This document shows positions 50,170-58,821 of a stretch of 64,000 nt of DNA, in pieces. Position numbers and translations under genes: made by a program. Position 1 is the stretch's first letter, and every line of letters begins with the position of its first letter. This stretch comes from Polyangium sp. y55x31 (GTDB taxonomy: Bacteria > Myxococcota_A > Polyangia > Polyangiales > Polyangiaceae). The notes beneath the pieces are model-generated. The model did not search any database. It saw only the letters and a program-made list of their open reading frames with translations, and had not been told where the DNA came from. Location of the stretch: positions 744,001-808,000 of the forward strand of contig NZ_JARZHG010000002.1 of assembly GCF_029946505.1 (NCBI RefSeq), written 5' to 3'.

Positions 50170-51405
50170 ATGAGTGCATTCAGCGGACAGAAATTGAACG
50201 AGATCCCCGCGCACGTCCCGCCGGAGCTGGTTTACGAATACGACAGCAGCAGAGATCCACGGATGCTCGAGGATCCGCACGTCCGGATGCGCTCCCTCAT
50301 CCTCGAGGCCCCGCCCATCTTCTTCTCCCCGTACAATGGGGGGCATTGGTTCGTGACCCGGAAGAAGGCCATCATGGACATCACGATGAACCCGGAGGTC
50401 TACAGCAACAGCCTCTTCGGCGCGCCGGGGGCACACGCAGGGGAACACGAGGCCCCGCAGCCGGGCTTCATGATGCTGCCCATTTCAGTGGATCCGCCGC
50501 AGCACACGGCGTACCGGACGCCGCTGAACCAACCGCTGGCGGCCAAAACCGTCGCCGCGCTCGAGGCGTCGATCCGGACCATGACGAACGAGCTCATCGA
50601 TTCCGTGCTCGGCGCGGGACGCTGCGATTTCCTCTCGAGCATCGCCGAGCCGCTGCCCGTCACGCTGTTCATGAAGCTTGCGGGCATGCCGACCAACCGC
50701 CTGGCCGAGTTCCGCGAGCTCGCCACGCAAGCCACGTCCGCCACGGTGGATCACGCGACCCGCGAGCAGATCTTCAAACGAATCGCGGGGATCCTGGCGG
50801 AATCCATCAAATCCCGGCAGGAGAAGCGCGAGGACGATCTGATCAGCCGGCTGCTCGACGCGAACATCCAGGGCCGCAATCCCACGTTCCATGAAATGCT
50901 GGGCTATAGCATCACCCTGTTCCTCGGGGGGCTGGAGACCGTGGTGAATGCCCTGAGCTTCGGCATTCGGCACCTGGCACGTGATCAGGAATTGCAGGCG
51001 AAGCTCCGGGCCGACCCGAGCCTGCTCCCCGGAGCCATCGAGGAGCTCTTGCGGCTTTATGGCATCGCGTGCCCGCCCCGGCGCGTGACGCGCGACGTGG
51101 TTTGCCACGGCGTCGAGCTCAAGCAGGGCGACGTATTGTTGTTGCTCCTGCCAGCGGCCAATTACGACGACGCGGCGTTCCCGAACCCCGAGCAGTTCAT
51201 CATGGGCCGGACGGAGCAGCACATGACGTTCAATGCCGGCCCGCACCGGTGCGTCGGTCTGCATCTCGCCCGCCTGGAGATGAAGGTATTCTACCAGGAG
51301 TGGTTGAAACGCGTGCCGCCATTTCGGCTGGATTCCCAGGCGCCGCCGCGTTTCACGGGTGGCTTCAACCTGGCGGTCACGACCCTCCCGCTCGTCTGGG
51401 ATTGA
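50170..51405 (+). CDS. Cytochrome P450, CYP101 (P450cam)-like
   Basis: This 411-residue P450 resembles P450cam closely in layout: VPPELVYEYD start, NGGHWFVTR, DPPQHT, and LPLVWD end. The I-helix motif is GGLET (253-257), with Glu256 where P450cam has Asp251. ExxR is E292-R295. Heme binding is F354-x2-G357-x3-C361-x-G363. By eye, Phe100 sits where P450cam has the camphor-binding Tyr96, so camphor is an unlikely substrate. It hydroxylates an unknown small molecule with the two upstream redox partners. It is the last gene of the cluster. Confidence 0.92.
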   Translation: MSAFSGQKLNEIPAHVPPELVYEYDSSRDPRMLEDPHVRMRSLILEAPPIFFSPYNGGHWFVTRKKAIMDITMNPEVYSNSLFGAPGAHAGEHEAPQPGFMMLPISVDPPQHTAYRTPLNQPLAAKTVAALEASIRTMTNELIDSVLGAGRCDFLSSIAEPLPVTLFMKLAGMPTNRLAEFRELATQATSATVDHATREQIFKRIAGILAESIKSRQEKREDDLISRLLDANIQGRNPTFHEMLGYSITLFLGGLETVVNALSFGIRHLARDQELQAKLRADPSLLPGAIEELLRLYGIACPPRRVTRDVVCHGVELKQGDVLLLLLPAANYDDAAFPNPEQFIMGRTEQHMTFNAGPHRCVGLHLARLEMKVFYQEWLKRVPPFRLDSQAPPRFTGGFNLAVTTLPLVWD

Positions 51406-51534
51406 CGCGCTCCGCCTGCGCGCTCCCGGGCCCGCGGAGGGAGCCTGGCGCCGTGCGCCGGATTCCGCGATGACCGGATATCCCGCCCTGCCTCCGCCTT
51501 GCGCGGCACGACCCCGGCGCGGTAGAGGAAGCGG

Positions 51535-52227
51535 ATGCATCACCGCGCACTCCTCCTCGTGGTTCCCTTCGCCGCGCTCCTCACCGGCTGCTCCGACGAG
51601 CTCCCGCAACCCGAGGTTCTCCCGCCTCCGGACGTCGTCAGCATTGCCGAAGCGCGCGCCTTGCCCGCCAACGAATACACGCAGGTCGAGGGCTTCGTCT
51701 CCGTCCCGCCGGGCACCTTCGTGACCGCTACCGGCGATTTTGGATTCGCGATCCAGGACGACACCGGCGGCATTTATGTCAGCCTCTACGACGAGCTCAA
51801 GATCCTCATCGGGGCCAAGGTCCGCGTCATCGGGCAGATCCAGCAGGTCTCCAAGCAGACCGTGCTCGTCACGAACGCGACCGGCCCCGACATCCTGCAA
51901 GGCGTCGAGGCGGTCATGCCGAAGGACGTCGCGACCGGGGACGTCGGCGAGTCGACCGAGGGCCAGCTCGTCCGCGTCAAGGGCACCGTTTCGAAAGCCA
52001 TCGTCGAGGACAAACCTTATGGCATCAAAGCGTATGTCGACGACGGCTCCGGCGAGGTGGAGGTTTACGTGTGCTTTGCAGGCGACAAGCCCCTCATCGA
52101 CACCACGAAGCTCACGAAGGGCACCGCCGTCGAGATCACGGGGTTTTCGCAGCAATACCTCGATCGATACGAGATTGCCCCGCGCGGGGCGGCGGATCTC
52201 GTGCTTCCTTCGCCGCCCTCCCCTTGA
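51535..52227 (+). CDS. Lipoprotein with two OB-fold-like modules
   Basis: This 230-residue protein has a lipobox LLTGC. The mature part contains two similar segments: QVEGFVSV... FGFAIQDDTGGIYVSL and VRVKGTVSK... IKAYVDDGSGEVEVYV. Both look like OB-folds of the type seen in DNA-uptake or nuclease-associated lipoproteins. Function is unknown. It lies 129 bases after the P450 stop and is probably a separate transcription unit. Confidence 0.7.
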   Translation: MHHRALLLVVPFAALLTGCSDELPQPEVLPPPDVVSIAEARALPANEYTQVEGFVSVPPGTFVTATGDFGFAIQDDTGGIYVSLYDELKILIGAKVRVIGQIQQVSKQTVLVTNATGPDILQGVEAVMPKDVATGDVGESTEGQLVRVKGTVSKAIVEDKPYGIKAYVDDGSGEVEVYVCFAGDKPLIDTTKLTKGTAVEITGFSQQYLDRYEIAPRGAADLVLPSPPSP

Positions 52228-52230
52228 GCG

Positions 52231-52593
52231 TCAGGCGTCGCGGTTCACCGTCGCGGGCGAGAACGCCGGCAGGCAGACCGCGATGTACTCCGCGCCGTCC
52301 TCGCCGGGCGTGCTGTAGCGGACCCATTCTCCCTTGTGCGCGATGATCGCCTGACCTGCGCGCACGTCGACCGCTCCGCCCTCGTATTCGACGCGCAGCG
52401 TCCCGCGCAGCACGACCGTGTACTCGTCGAACGCCGGGCGCTGCCCCGGCTCGATCCAGCCCCCGGGGCTCCGCATGTGCGCCACGCTCGGGCTCTCGGT
52501 GCCCGTGTTGACGCGACCCACGTACTCGTCGATGAGCTTCGGCTTGTTCCCGGCCGCCTCGATGCGGGTCGGCTTCTCGATGAACGTCGGCAT
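52231..52593 (-). CDS. Small cupin-domain protein
   Basis: Starting at ATG 52593 gives 120 residues: a single cupin beta-barrel with RPAFDEYTVVLRGTLRVEYEGG and AGQAIIAHKGEWVRYSTPG. The metal-binding His/Glu set is incomplete, so catalysis is uncertain; it may bind a small ligand. It is convergent with the lipoprotein gene, with 3 bases between stops. An in-frame ATG at 52629 would add 12 residues. Confidence 0.75.
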   Translation of the reverse strand: MPTFIEKPTRIEAAGNKPKLIDEYVGRVNTGTESPSVAHMRSPGGWIEPGQRPAFDEYTVVLRGTLRVEYEGGAVDVRAGQAIIAHKGEWVRYSTPGEDGAEYIAVCLPAFSPATVNRDA

Positions 52594-52641
52594 ACGAGGG
52601 GCGTAAGCCGAGACGCACGTCCGCGTCAATCTTTTCGCAAC

Positions 52642-52691
52642 GACGTGAGTGGGGGAACCATTCTCACGTCATTCGTTTGGCGTAGTACAAT
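52642..52691 (+). promoter_or_regulatory. Inverted repeat and AT-rich -10 element before the flavin oxidase gene
   Basis: GACGTGAG (52642-52649) and CTCACGTC (52663-52670) are perfect inverted repeats spaced 13 bases. TACAAT (52686-52691) is a good -10 in a conspicuously AT-rich patch (52671-52714). It lies about 140 bases before ATG 52832 and could control that gene. A matching -35 is not clear. Confidence 0.4.
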
Positions 52692-52831
52692 AATCTAGTA
52701 AAATTGAACACATAGGGTCGGAAGGGGACGCGCTGATACCGTGCATGCCCGATTGCCGCAGGGACGGGATTGGGGCATGGGGGGGGAGCGCTGCTCCCGG
52801 CGCGGATGAGGCGCAGCGCAAAGAGGTCCTC

Positions 52832-54304
52832 ATGAAAAGCAAGACCAGGTTCGATCGCCGTCGCTTCCTCGAGCTCCTATCTGCCGCCGGCGTCGCCGTG
52901 TACCTGCCGGGCTGCGGGCCGGACGAGGGGAACACGCAGACGAATCCGCCTGCATCGACGAAAAAGGCGCTCGTTCTCGGCGGAGGTCTCGCCGGGCTCA
53001 CGGCGGCTTACGAGCTCATGAAGAAGGGGTGGGACGTCACCGTGCTCGAGGCGCAGACGCGCGCCGGCGGCCGGGTCCACACCCAGCGCGAGGGCTTCGA
53101 GAGCGGCCAGTATGCCGAGCTCGGGGCGACGCGTATTCCCGACGTGCACGACCAGACGATCGGCTACGTCGAGGAGCTCGGCCTGAAGCTCGAGGAGTTC
53201 CCGAGCGGGACGCCGCTGTATTACCTGGGGGGCAATCGCTTCGTCCACACGGAGGGTACGCCCTGGCCGATCGCCGGCCTCTCGCCCGAGGAGGCCATGG
53301 AAGGCCTCGGCATGTGGTCGACGTACATCGCGGCCAATTTCGCCGAATTCGGCAGTCCTCGGGAGGGGACCTTCCCGCTCGCGGGCATCGTCGAGAAATA
53401 CGACGGAATGGTCTGGACCGATTACCTGAAGAGCAAGGGCGCGACCGACGCGTGGCTGCCGCTTTATGCGTCGGACAACGGCACGGAGGTCTACAAGATC
53501 GGCGTGCTCGCGTGGATGGCGCTCGAGGTCGCGGACCAGGACTGGGACCTCACCTACCACGTCCAGGGCGGTAACGATCTCATCGCGCAAAAGCTCGCGG
53601 AGAAGCTCGACGGCAAGATCCTGTTCGAGCGGGTCGTGAAATCGATCACGCAGGACGACACGAAGGTCACGGTCACCGTCGATAAGACGGGCACGTCGGA
53701 GACCTACGAGGCCGATTACCTCGTCTGCACGATCCCGCTCAGGCCGCTGCGCGACGTCGCGTTCTCGCCCGCGCTGCCGGACGACAAGCAGAAGGCGATG
53801 GACGAGGTCCACATGATGACCTCGTCGCGCGCCATGTTCCAGACGAAGACGCGATTCTGGAAGAACGATCCGCTCGGCGAGCTCGGCGGGCTCAAGCTCG
53901 CGAAGACGGACACGAAGGCCGAGCGCGTCTGGGATCTGACGGCGACGCAGACCGGCGACACGGGCATCCTGCTCGCGTACCTGCAAGACAAGAATGCCGA
54001 CGACTTCGCGGCCATCGCCGGGCCCGAGCGCGAGGCCTACATCCAGGCCGAGCTGGCGAAGTTCTTCCCGGACATCGAGGCCGAGAAGCTCTCGTTCCAG
54101 ACGAAGGTCTGGGCCGAGGATCCGTGGGTGCAGGGCGCGTGGACGGAGATCCTGCCGAATCAGTGGTGGATGATGGCCGTCCTGCCGCGCCCCGAGGGCC
54201 GGATCCATTTCGCCGGCGAGCACACCTCGATCTGGGCCGGCTGGATGCAGGGCGCGATCGAGAGCGGCAAGCGCGTCGTGGACGAGATCGTGCAGAAGGG
54301 CTGA
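52832..54304 (+). CDS. Tat-exported flavin amine oxidase
   Basis: Starting at ATG 52832, with AGAGG upstream, gives 490 residues. The N-terminus has a Tat motif (RRRFLELL) and a lipobox-like LPGC, so it is likely exported folded and lipidated. FAD binding is shown by VLGGGLAGLTAAYELMKKGW and LEAQTRAGGRV, and the C-terminal FAD region by IHFAGEHTS. It would oxidise a primary amine or amino acid to the aldehyde/keto acid with H2O2 release. The substrate is unknown. Confidence 0.88.
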   Translation: MKSKTRFDRRRFLELLSAAGVAVYLPGCGPDEGNTQTNPPASTKKALVLGGGLAGLTAAYELMKKGWDVTVLEAQTRAGGRVHTQREGFESGQYAELGATRIPDVHDQTIGYVEELGLKLEEFPSGTPLYYLGGNRFVHTEGTPWPIAGLSPEEAMEGLGMWSTYIAANFAEFGSPREGTFPLAGIVEKYDGMVWTDYLKSKGATDAWLPLYASDNGTEVYKIGVLAWMALEVADQDWDLTYHVQGGNDLIAQKLAEKLDGKILFERVVKSITQDDTKVTVTVDKTGTSETYEADYLVCTIPLRPLRDVAFSPALPDDKQKAMDEVHMMTSSRAMFQTKTRFWKNDPLGELGGLKLAKTDTKAERVWDLTATQTGDTGILLAYLQDKNADDFAAIAGPEREAYIQAELAKFFPDIEAEKLSFQTKVWAEDPWVQGAWTEILPNQWWMMAVLPRPEGRIHFAGEHTSIWAGWMQGAIESGKRVVDEIVQKG

Positions 54305-54324
54305 TCGTTCGTCCCTGAAAACGC

Positions 54325-54360
54325 GAAGCCCGCTCGTGCCGGGGGGCACGGGCGGGCTTC
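54325..54360. terminator. Hairpin terminator between convergent genes
   Basis: GAAGCCCGC (54325-54333) pairs with GCGGGCTTC (54352-54360). The inner arms CGTGCC and GGCACG extend the stem to about 16 bp. It lies between the stops at 54304 and 54383. Confidence 0.7.
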
Positions 54361-54382
54361 CGCGTCCGAGAGCACTCGGGGA

Positions 54383-54727
54383 TCAGCCTTCGATGACGTG
54401 GTACGGCTTCTCGGGCTTGTGCGTCTTGTAGCGACGGCCGGCCGGCGTACCCGACCACTGATCCACCACCTCGATCTGATTGCCGAACTGGCCGAGGTAG
54501 ATCGCCGCGTGGTTGCCGCGCGCGCGGCTCATGTACCGGTCGCCCTCCCAGCCGCACGCGATGGCCGTGCCTGCGGTGATCGCCGCGTTGCCGATCACTT
54601 GGGCGCCCTTCTTCCACGCCGACGTATGCGGCGCGCCGCAGGCGTACTTGACGAGCGCGACGCACTGCTCGCTCTCGCCGTAATGCCTGCCTTCGTAAAG
54701 CTCCGGGGTGTTCGTGCGATACGCCAT
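54383..54727 (-). CDS. BPSL0067-like protein, putative cysteine-type amidase
   Basis: Starting at ATG 54727, with GAGAGGAG upstream on the minus strand, gives 114 residues. The segment EQCVALVKYACG with a conserved Cys, then GNHAAIYLGQ with a His, suggests an NlpC/P60 or CHAP-like papain fold. BPSL0067 family members resemble small peptidoglycan amidases, some with T6SS connections. No signal peptide is seen. No small immunity-like gene lies next to it. An upstream ATG at 54772 is in frame but without a good ribosome-binding site. Confidence 0.65.
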   Translation of the reverse strand: MAYRTNTPELYEGRHYGESEQCVALVKYACGAPHTSAWKKGAQVIGNAAITAGTAIACGWEGDRYMSRARGNHAAIYLGQFGNQIEVVDQWSGTPAGRRYKTHKPEKPYHVIEG

Positions 54728-54943
54728 GAAGGGCTCCTCTCTCGAGTTTGTGGTGGCGCTACGTGGCGCCACGGAACCGGAAAAGGGTACAAGCGATCAG
54801 AGCCGGCCCACAAGCCGCTCACGCACGTCTTCACCGATTTCTTCGTTGGTTTACTTACACGACGCAGCTTCGACGAGGTGCGTTATGCTTTTCGGACCGC
54901 TCCCGAACCACGCTCGCGACATGATTCCAGCCGGAGCATCGTG

Positions 54944-55915
54944 ATGTTTCCTGACATCGAGACCCATCGGAAACGCGGCGTACGATATTTTCCAGGCCGC
55001 ATCGTTTGCCCGCTCGCCGGCGTCGGCCGCCGCGGCGCGAACGAGAGCAACCGGCTCGCGCTGGAGAACGACGACACCGAGGTGACGATCGATCGGCGCG
55101 CGCAGCGGATCACCGTGACGAACACGCAAAGGTACGCGGAAAAGACGCTGATCGCCGATCTCGAGTTCCTCGCCGACGGGACGACCACGACGGGCGCGAA
55201 GACGCCGCTCGCGATCCATCTCGAGATCTTCAAGAAAGGCGATGCGTTGTCGCTCGACCTGCACCGGCATCTGCGCACGCAGGAGCCGCTCGCCGACGCC
55301 GATTTCGAGCCGTTCGACGTGGTCGTCGAGGGTTGTCCGCGGCCCGAGACGGTCTACACGAAAGAACGCGCGCTCGCGCTCGTGCGAGAGCCGTCGTTCA
55401 TGCACCGCGTGGTGAAGGCGCTCATGGCCATGCGCGACAACACGCGCGGCTCGTTTCAGGATCCGGCGCGGAAAGGATATCGCGTGGCGGATCTCTCGCT
55501 CGGCTTCGGCGCGCTCGGGCTCGCGTGGATGCTCGTGCGCGCGGAGCTGCGATCCCTCGACGTGGCGAACGCCGAGCTCATCCGTCAAGGTTCCGTCGCT
55601 GCGATGCTGCGCGAGGGCGCGTGGGAGCTCTCGCTCACGGCGCTCTCGGACAAACTGTCGTCGATCGTGCAGCGGGATCTGTTCCTGTTCGGGCTCGATC
55701 GGGAGCCTTTGCTCGAACCCGTGATGACGCGCGGGCTCGGCGCGGGCGAGACACTCGCGTTCCGGTTCCAGAAGGGCGAGGGCGAGATCGGGCTCGGCGG
55801 CAAGAGCGCGCGGATGGATGGCGCGATCGACGTCGCGCGCGCCTACCTCGAGTTTCACCTGCTCGGAGGGCTGCTCTGCGAGCACGCCGAGCGGCCCGCG
55901 GGGACACGCGGCTGA
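54944..55915 (+). CDS. Uncharacterised 323-residue protein coupled to a membrane acyltransferase
   Basis: The start is ATG 54944 (GTG 54941 adjoins it), with GGAG about 10 bases upstream. The protein has a compact N-terminal domain with beta strands (residues about 30-100, including EVTIDRRAQRITVTN) and a helical C-terminal half. I recognise no family. Its TGA overlaps the ATG of the next gene, so the two proteins are probably made together. No signal peptide. Confidence 0.65.
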   Translation: MFPDIETHRKRGVRYFPGRIVCPLAGVGRRGANESNRLALENDDTEVTIDRRAQRITVTNTQRYAEKTLIADLEFLADGTTTTGAKTPLAIHLEIFKKGDALSLDLHRHLRTQEPLADADFEPFDVVVEGCPRPETVYTKERALALVREPSFMHRVVKALMAMRDNTRGSFQDPARKGYRVADLSLGFGALGLAWMLVRAELRSLDVANAELIRQGSVAAMLREGAWELSLTALSDKLSSIVQRDLFLFGLDREPLLEPVMTRGLGAGETLAFRFQKGEGEIGLGGKSARMDGAIDVARAYLEFHLLGGLLCEHAERPAGTRG

Positions 55916-57015
55916 TGGAGCGCGAAGAGGCGCGCATCCACGCGCTCGACGGCGCGCGGGCCTTCGCCACGGCGCTCGTCCTCCTCGTGCACGGCTTGCT
56001 TTCGTTCCTGGAGACGCCGATCGGCTGGGCCATCAAGGATCGCTCGACGCACCTCGCCGCGGACTTCGTGGTGTGGGTGAGCCGCGCGTTCCTGATGCCG
56101 GTGTTTTTCCTGCTGTCGGGGATGGTCTCGCGCGGCATCGTCCTGCGCCGCGGCCTCGGGGGGTTTGCGCGCGAGCGGGCCACGCGTGTGCTCGCGCCGC
56201 TGCTCGTCGCGCTCGTGCCGGTCTCCGCGGCGATGAACGCGCTCTGGGACCACGGGCGAACGCTCGAAGGTCGCGCCGCCGTGGGCAGCCAGGTGCCGGC
56301 GCTGCGTGCATCGGAGCTGCCCGTCACGCTCGCGCATCTCTGGTTCCTTTACTACCTGCTCGTGCTCTCGACGCTCGCCGCCGTCCTGCCAGGGCGACCT
56401 TCTCGTTCGCCCCTCGCCTTGCCCGCGATCGCGATCGCCCCCGTGTCCGCCGTGCTCCTCGTCGCGGGAAAACTCCAGCTCGACACGCCGCTCTCGTTCC
56501 TCGTCGAACCCCTGATCGCAGCCTATTTCGCGGTGTTTTTCGCGTGGGGGTGGCTGCTCGATCCCGCGGGGCTCGCGGCGTATGCGCGGAGGCTCCCGTG
56601 GCTCGCGGCCCTCGCGGGCGTGCTGCTCGCCGCGCTCGTCCCGGCCCTGCTCGCGAGCACGGCAACGGGCGCACCGGCGCGCGCGCCCGCGTGGGCGCTC
56701 GTGACGAGCGCGGCGTTCTCGTGCCTCGCCGTCGCGGTTTTTCTGGGCACGTGCGGGCGGCTCGTGACCCGCGCGCGGCCGCTCGTCCGCTTGCTCGCCG
56801 ACGCTTCGTACTTCGTGTACGTCACGCACCTGCCGATCGTGGTCTTCCTCCAGATCGCGGCGTCACGCCTCGCATGGCCGGGGCCCTTGAAGTACGCGGG
56901 CGTCGTCTCGATCGCGGGGAGCGTTTGTCTCGGCGCGTTCCTGCTCCTCAGAGCCGCCCGTCGCGCATCTCCACGATCCTCCCCGCTCGCGCCGCGATCC
57001 GCAGATCGTGCGTGA
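55915..57015 (+). CDS. Membrane acyltransferase (acyltransferase-3 family)
   Basis: This 366-residue protein has about ten hydrophobic helices. It opens with RIHALDGARAFATALVLLVHGLLSF and has the family's HGLLSF-type His and PVFFLLSG, with ASYFVYVTHLPIVV near the C-terminus. Members transfer acyl groups to sugars or other acceptors at the membrane. The acceptor is unknown. It is coupled to the upstream gene (TGATG). Its last 68 bases overlap the 3' end of the convergent ABC ATPase gene. Confidence 0.82.
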   Translation: MEREEARIHALDGARAFATALVLLVHGLLSFLETPIGWAIKDRSTHLAADFVVWVSRAFLMPVFFLLSGMVSRGIVLRRGLGGFARERATRVLAPLLVALVPVSAAMNALWDHGRTLEGRAAVGSQVPALRASELPVTLAHLWFLYYLLVLSTLAAVLPGRPSRSPLALPAIAIAPVSAVLLVAGKLQLDTPLSFLVEPLIAAYFAVFFAWGWLLDPAGLAAYARRLPWLAALAGVLLAALVPALLASTATGAPARAPAWALVTSAAFSCLAVAVFLGTCGRLVTRARPLVRLLADASYFVYVTHLPIVVFLQIAASRLAWPGPLKYAGVVSIAGSVCLGAFLLLRAARRASPRSSPLAPRSADRA

Positions 57016-57601
57016 CCACGAGCAGCGCCGCGCCGAGCGCCGAAGCCGCCGTCAGCGCCTCCATCACGACGTCCGCCGACGTGCTGTCGAGGCTGCCCGT
57101 CGGCTCGTCCGCGAGCACGAGGCGCGGGCGGTTCACGAGCGCGCGGGCGATGGCCACGCGTTGCGCCTCGCCCACGGACAGCTCGGAAGCCCGTGCGTCG
57201 CGGCGCGCGGCGAGGCCGAACCGGTCGAGCAGCGCATCGGCCGCGCGCTCGGCCTCCCCGCGTGAGGCCCCGAGCCGCCACGCGGGCAGCGCCACGTTCT
57301 CCCGCGCGCTCAGCGTCTCGACGAGGTTGTTCTGCTGAAACACGAAGCCAATCCAGGCGAGGCGCAGCTCGGCGCGCACGCTGTCCGCGAGGGACCAGGC
57401 GTCGTGGCCGGCGAGGACGACGCGGCCCGCGGTGGGTCGGTCGAGCAGGCCGATCATCTGGAGCAGCGTGGTCTTGCCGCAGCCGCTCGGGCCCACGAGC
57501 GCGACGGACTCGGTTTCGTCGAGGTCGAGCGAGGCGCCGCGGACGACGTCACGCTCGCCGAGGCGACGCACGAGGCTCTCGCAGCGGAGGACCTTCGGCA
57601 T
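56948..57601 (-). CDS. ABC transporter ATP-binding protein (LolD/MacB type)
   Basis: Starting at ATG 57601 gives 217 residues. Walker A is GPSGCGKTT, the Q-loop is in FVFQQNNLVE, the signature is LSVGEAQR, Walker B is LVLADEPTGSLD, and the H-loop is VTHD. Such ATPases power FtsX-like permeases. The ATG overlaps the permease stop (ATGA-type), so a 1:1 pair is expected. The signature has E-A instead of the more usual G-G-Q. Confidence 0.92.
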   Translation of the reverse strand: MPKVLRCESLVRRLGERDVVRGASLDLDETESVALVGPSGCGKTTLLQMIGLLDRPTAGRVVLAGHDAWSLADSVRAELRLAWIGFVFQQNNLVETLSARENVALPAWRLGASRGEAERAADALLDRFGLAARRDARASELSVGEAQRVAIARALVNRPRLVLADEPTGSLDSTSADVVMEALTAASALGAALLVVTHDLRIAARAGRIVEMRDGRL

Positions 57602-58821
57602 CAATCGATCCTGCGAAGGACCCGCGAAGGGTCGGTGCGGGCCGCGCGCCAGGCAGGGACGCTGCCGGCGAGCAGGGTGGTGGCGAGGACCGCGAGGCAA
57701 GGCCCGGCGAGGACCGCGGCCGTGATGACGGGACGAACCACGAGCGCCTCCCACGAAAAGATGGGGTGTGCCTGGAAGTAGAGCAGCATCCCGTAACCGA
57801 GCGCCGCGCCGAGGGCGAGCCCGATGAACGCGACGACGAGGGCCTGGAGCAAGAAGAGGCCGAAGATCTCGCGGCGCGAGAAGCCGAGCGCGGCGAGGAT
57901 GCCGATCTCGCGGCGGCGGCCGAGGACGTGGATGTGGAAGAGGGCCCAGACCGGGATGCTGATCGCCGCCACGACCATGGCGTAGGAGACGGCGTTCACG
58001 GTGCGATTCGCGGCGAGGTAGTTCGTGACGTACGGGTCGTCCTCGCGCCAGCCGACGGCGCGGGCGTCGGGGAGGCCGGCTTCGAGGCGCGTGGCGAGGT
58101 CCGAGGCGGCGAAGTGGTCGTCGAGGTGGACGTTGACGGCGGAGGCGGCGGCCGGGGCGCCGGTCTTCTCGGCGAGGGCGGCGCGGTCGAGGAAGACGCT
58201 GCGGTAGGCGCCGGCGCTGCCTGCGACGAGGCCACGTACGGTCATGACGGACGCGCCCACGGGCTCGCCGGCGGCCCCGGGCGGCCCGCCGAGGATGACA
58301 CGAAGGTCGACGGCGTCGCCGACCTTCACGCCGATTCGATTCGCGAGCGAGGTGCCGATGAGGACGCCGTTCGAATCGCCGCGGCCGGGGAGCGCGCCGT
58401 CCGTGAGGTGAAAGGGGCGGAGCGCGGGATCGCCGGGGAAATCGTAGCCGTAGGCGAGCGCATTCTGGAATCGCCCGCCTTTGCCGACGGCGCCGGGCAG
58501 GACGAGGACGGGGACGGCGGCGCGGACGGGCGCGCCCGCGGCGTCGATGATACGCGCGGCGGCGGCGGCGCCGTCGTCGAAGTGGCGTTTGTCGCGCGGC
58601 TCGACGCGCACGTCGCCGGCCCCGTGGCGGAGCTCCTCTTCGAGCAGGGCCTCGGAGAAGCCGGCGAGGTTCGACGTATTGGGGATCTGGAACCCCGCGC
58701 CCGCGGCGACCGAAAGGACGAGCAAGGCGAACGTGAAGCGGCTCCCGAGCAGGCTCTTTCGGGCGAGCAAGAGGAGCGGCGCGAGGCGGGGGCGCGAGCG
58801 CGGGAGCGGGGCTGGCTCCAT
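57601..58821 (-). CDS. ABC transporter permease (FtsX/MacB type)
   Basis: This 406-residue permease has one N-terminal membrane helix (about 28-48), a periplasmic domain (about 50-270) and three C-terminal helices with the FtsX-domain region VLGRRREIGILAALGFSRREIF. It pairs with the downstream ATPase. It follows the amidase gene without a gap (stop and start abut), so the three genes form an operon. Substrate unknown; export of a lipoprotein or peptide is typical of the type. Confidence 0.88.
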   Translation of the reverse strand: MEPAPLPRSRPRLAPLLLLARKSLLGSRFTFALLVLSVAAGAGFQIPNTSNLAGFSEALLEEELRHGAGDVRVEPRDKRHFDDGAAAAARIIDAAGAPVRAAVPVLVLPGAVGKGGRFQNALAYGYDFPGDPALRPFHLTDGALPGRGDSNGVLIGTSLANRIGVKVGDAVDLRVILGGPPGAAGEPVGASVMTVRGLVAGSAGAYRSVFLDRAALAEKTGAPAAASAVNVHLDDHFAASDLATRLEAGLPDARAVGWREDDPYVTNYLAANRTVNAVSYAMVVAAISIPVWALFHIHVLGRRREIGILAALGFSRREIFGLFLLQALVVAFIGLALGAALGYGMLLYFQAHPIFSWEALVVRPVITAAVLAGPCLAVLATTLLAGSVPAWRAARTDPSRVLRRID

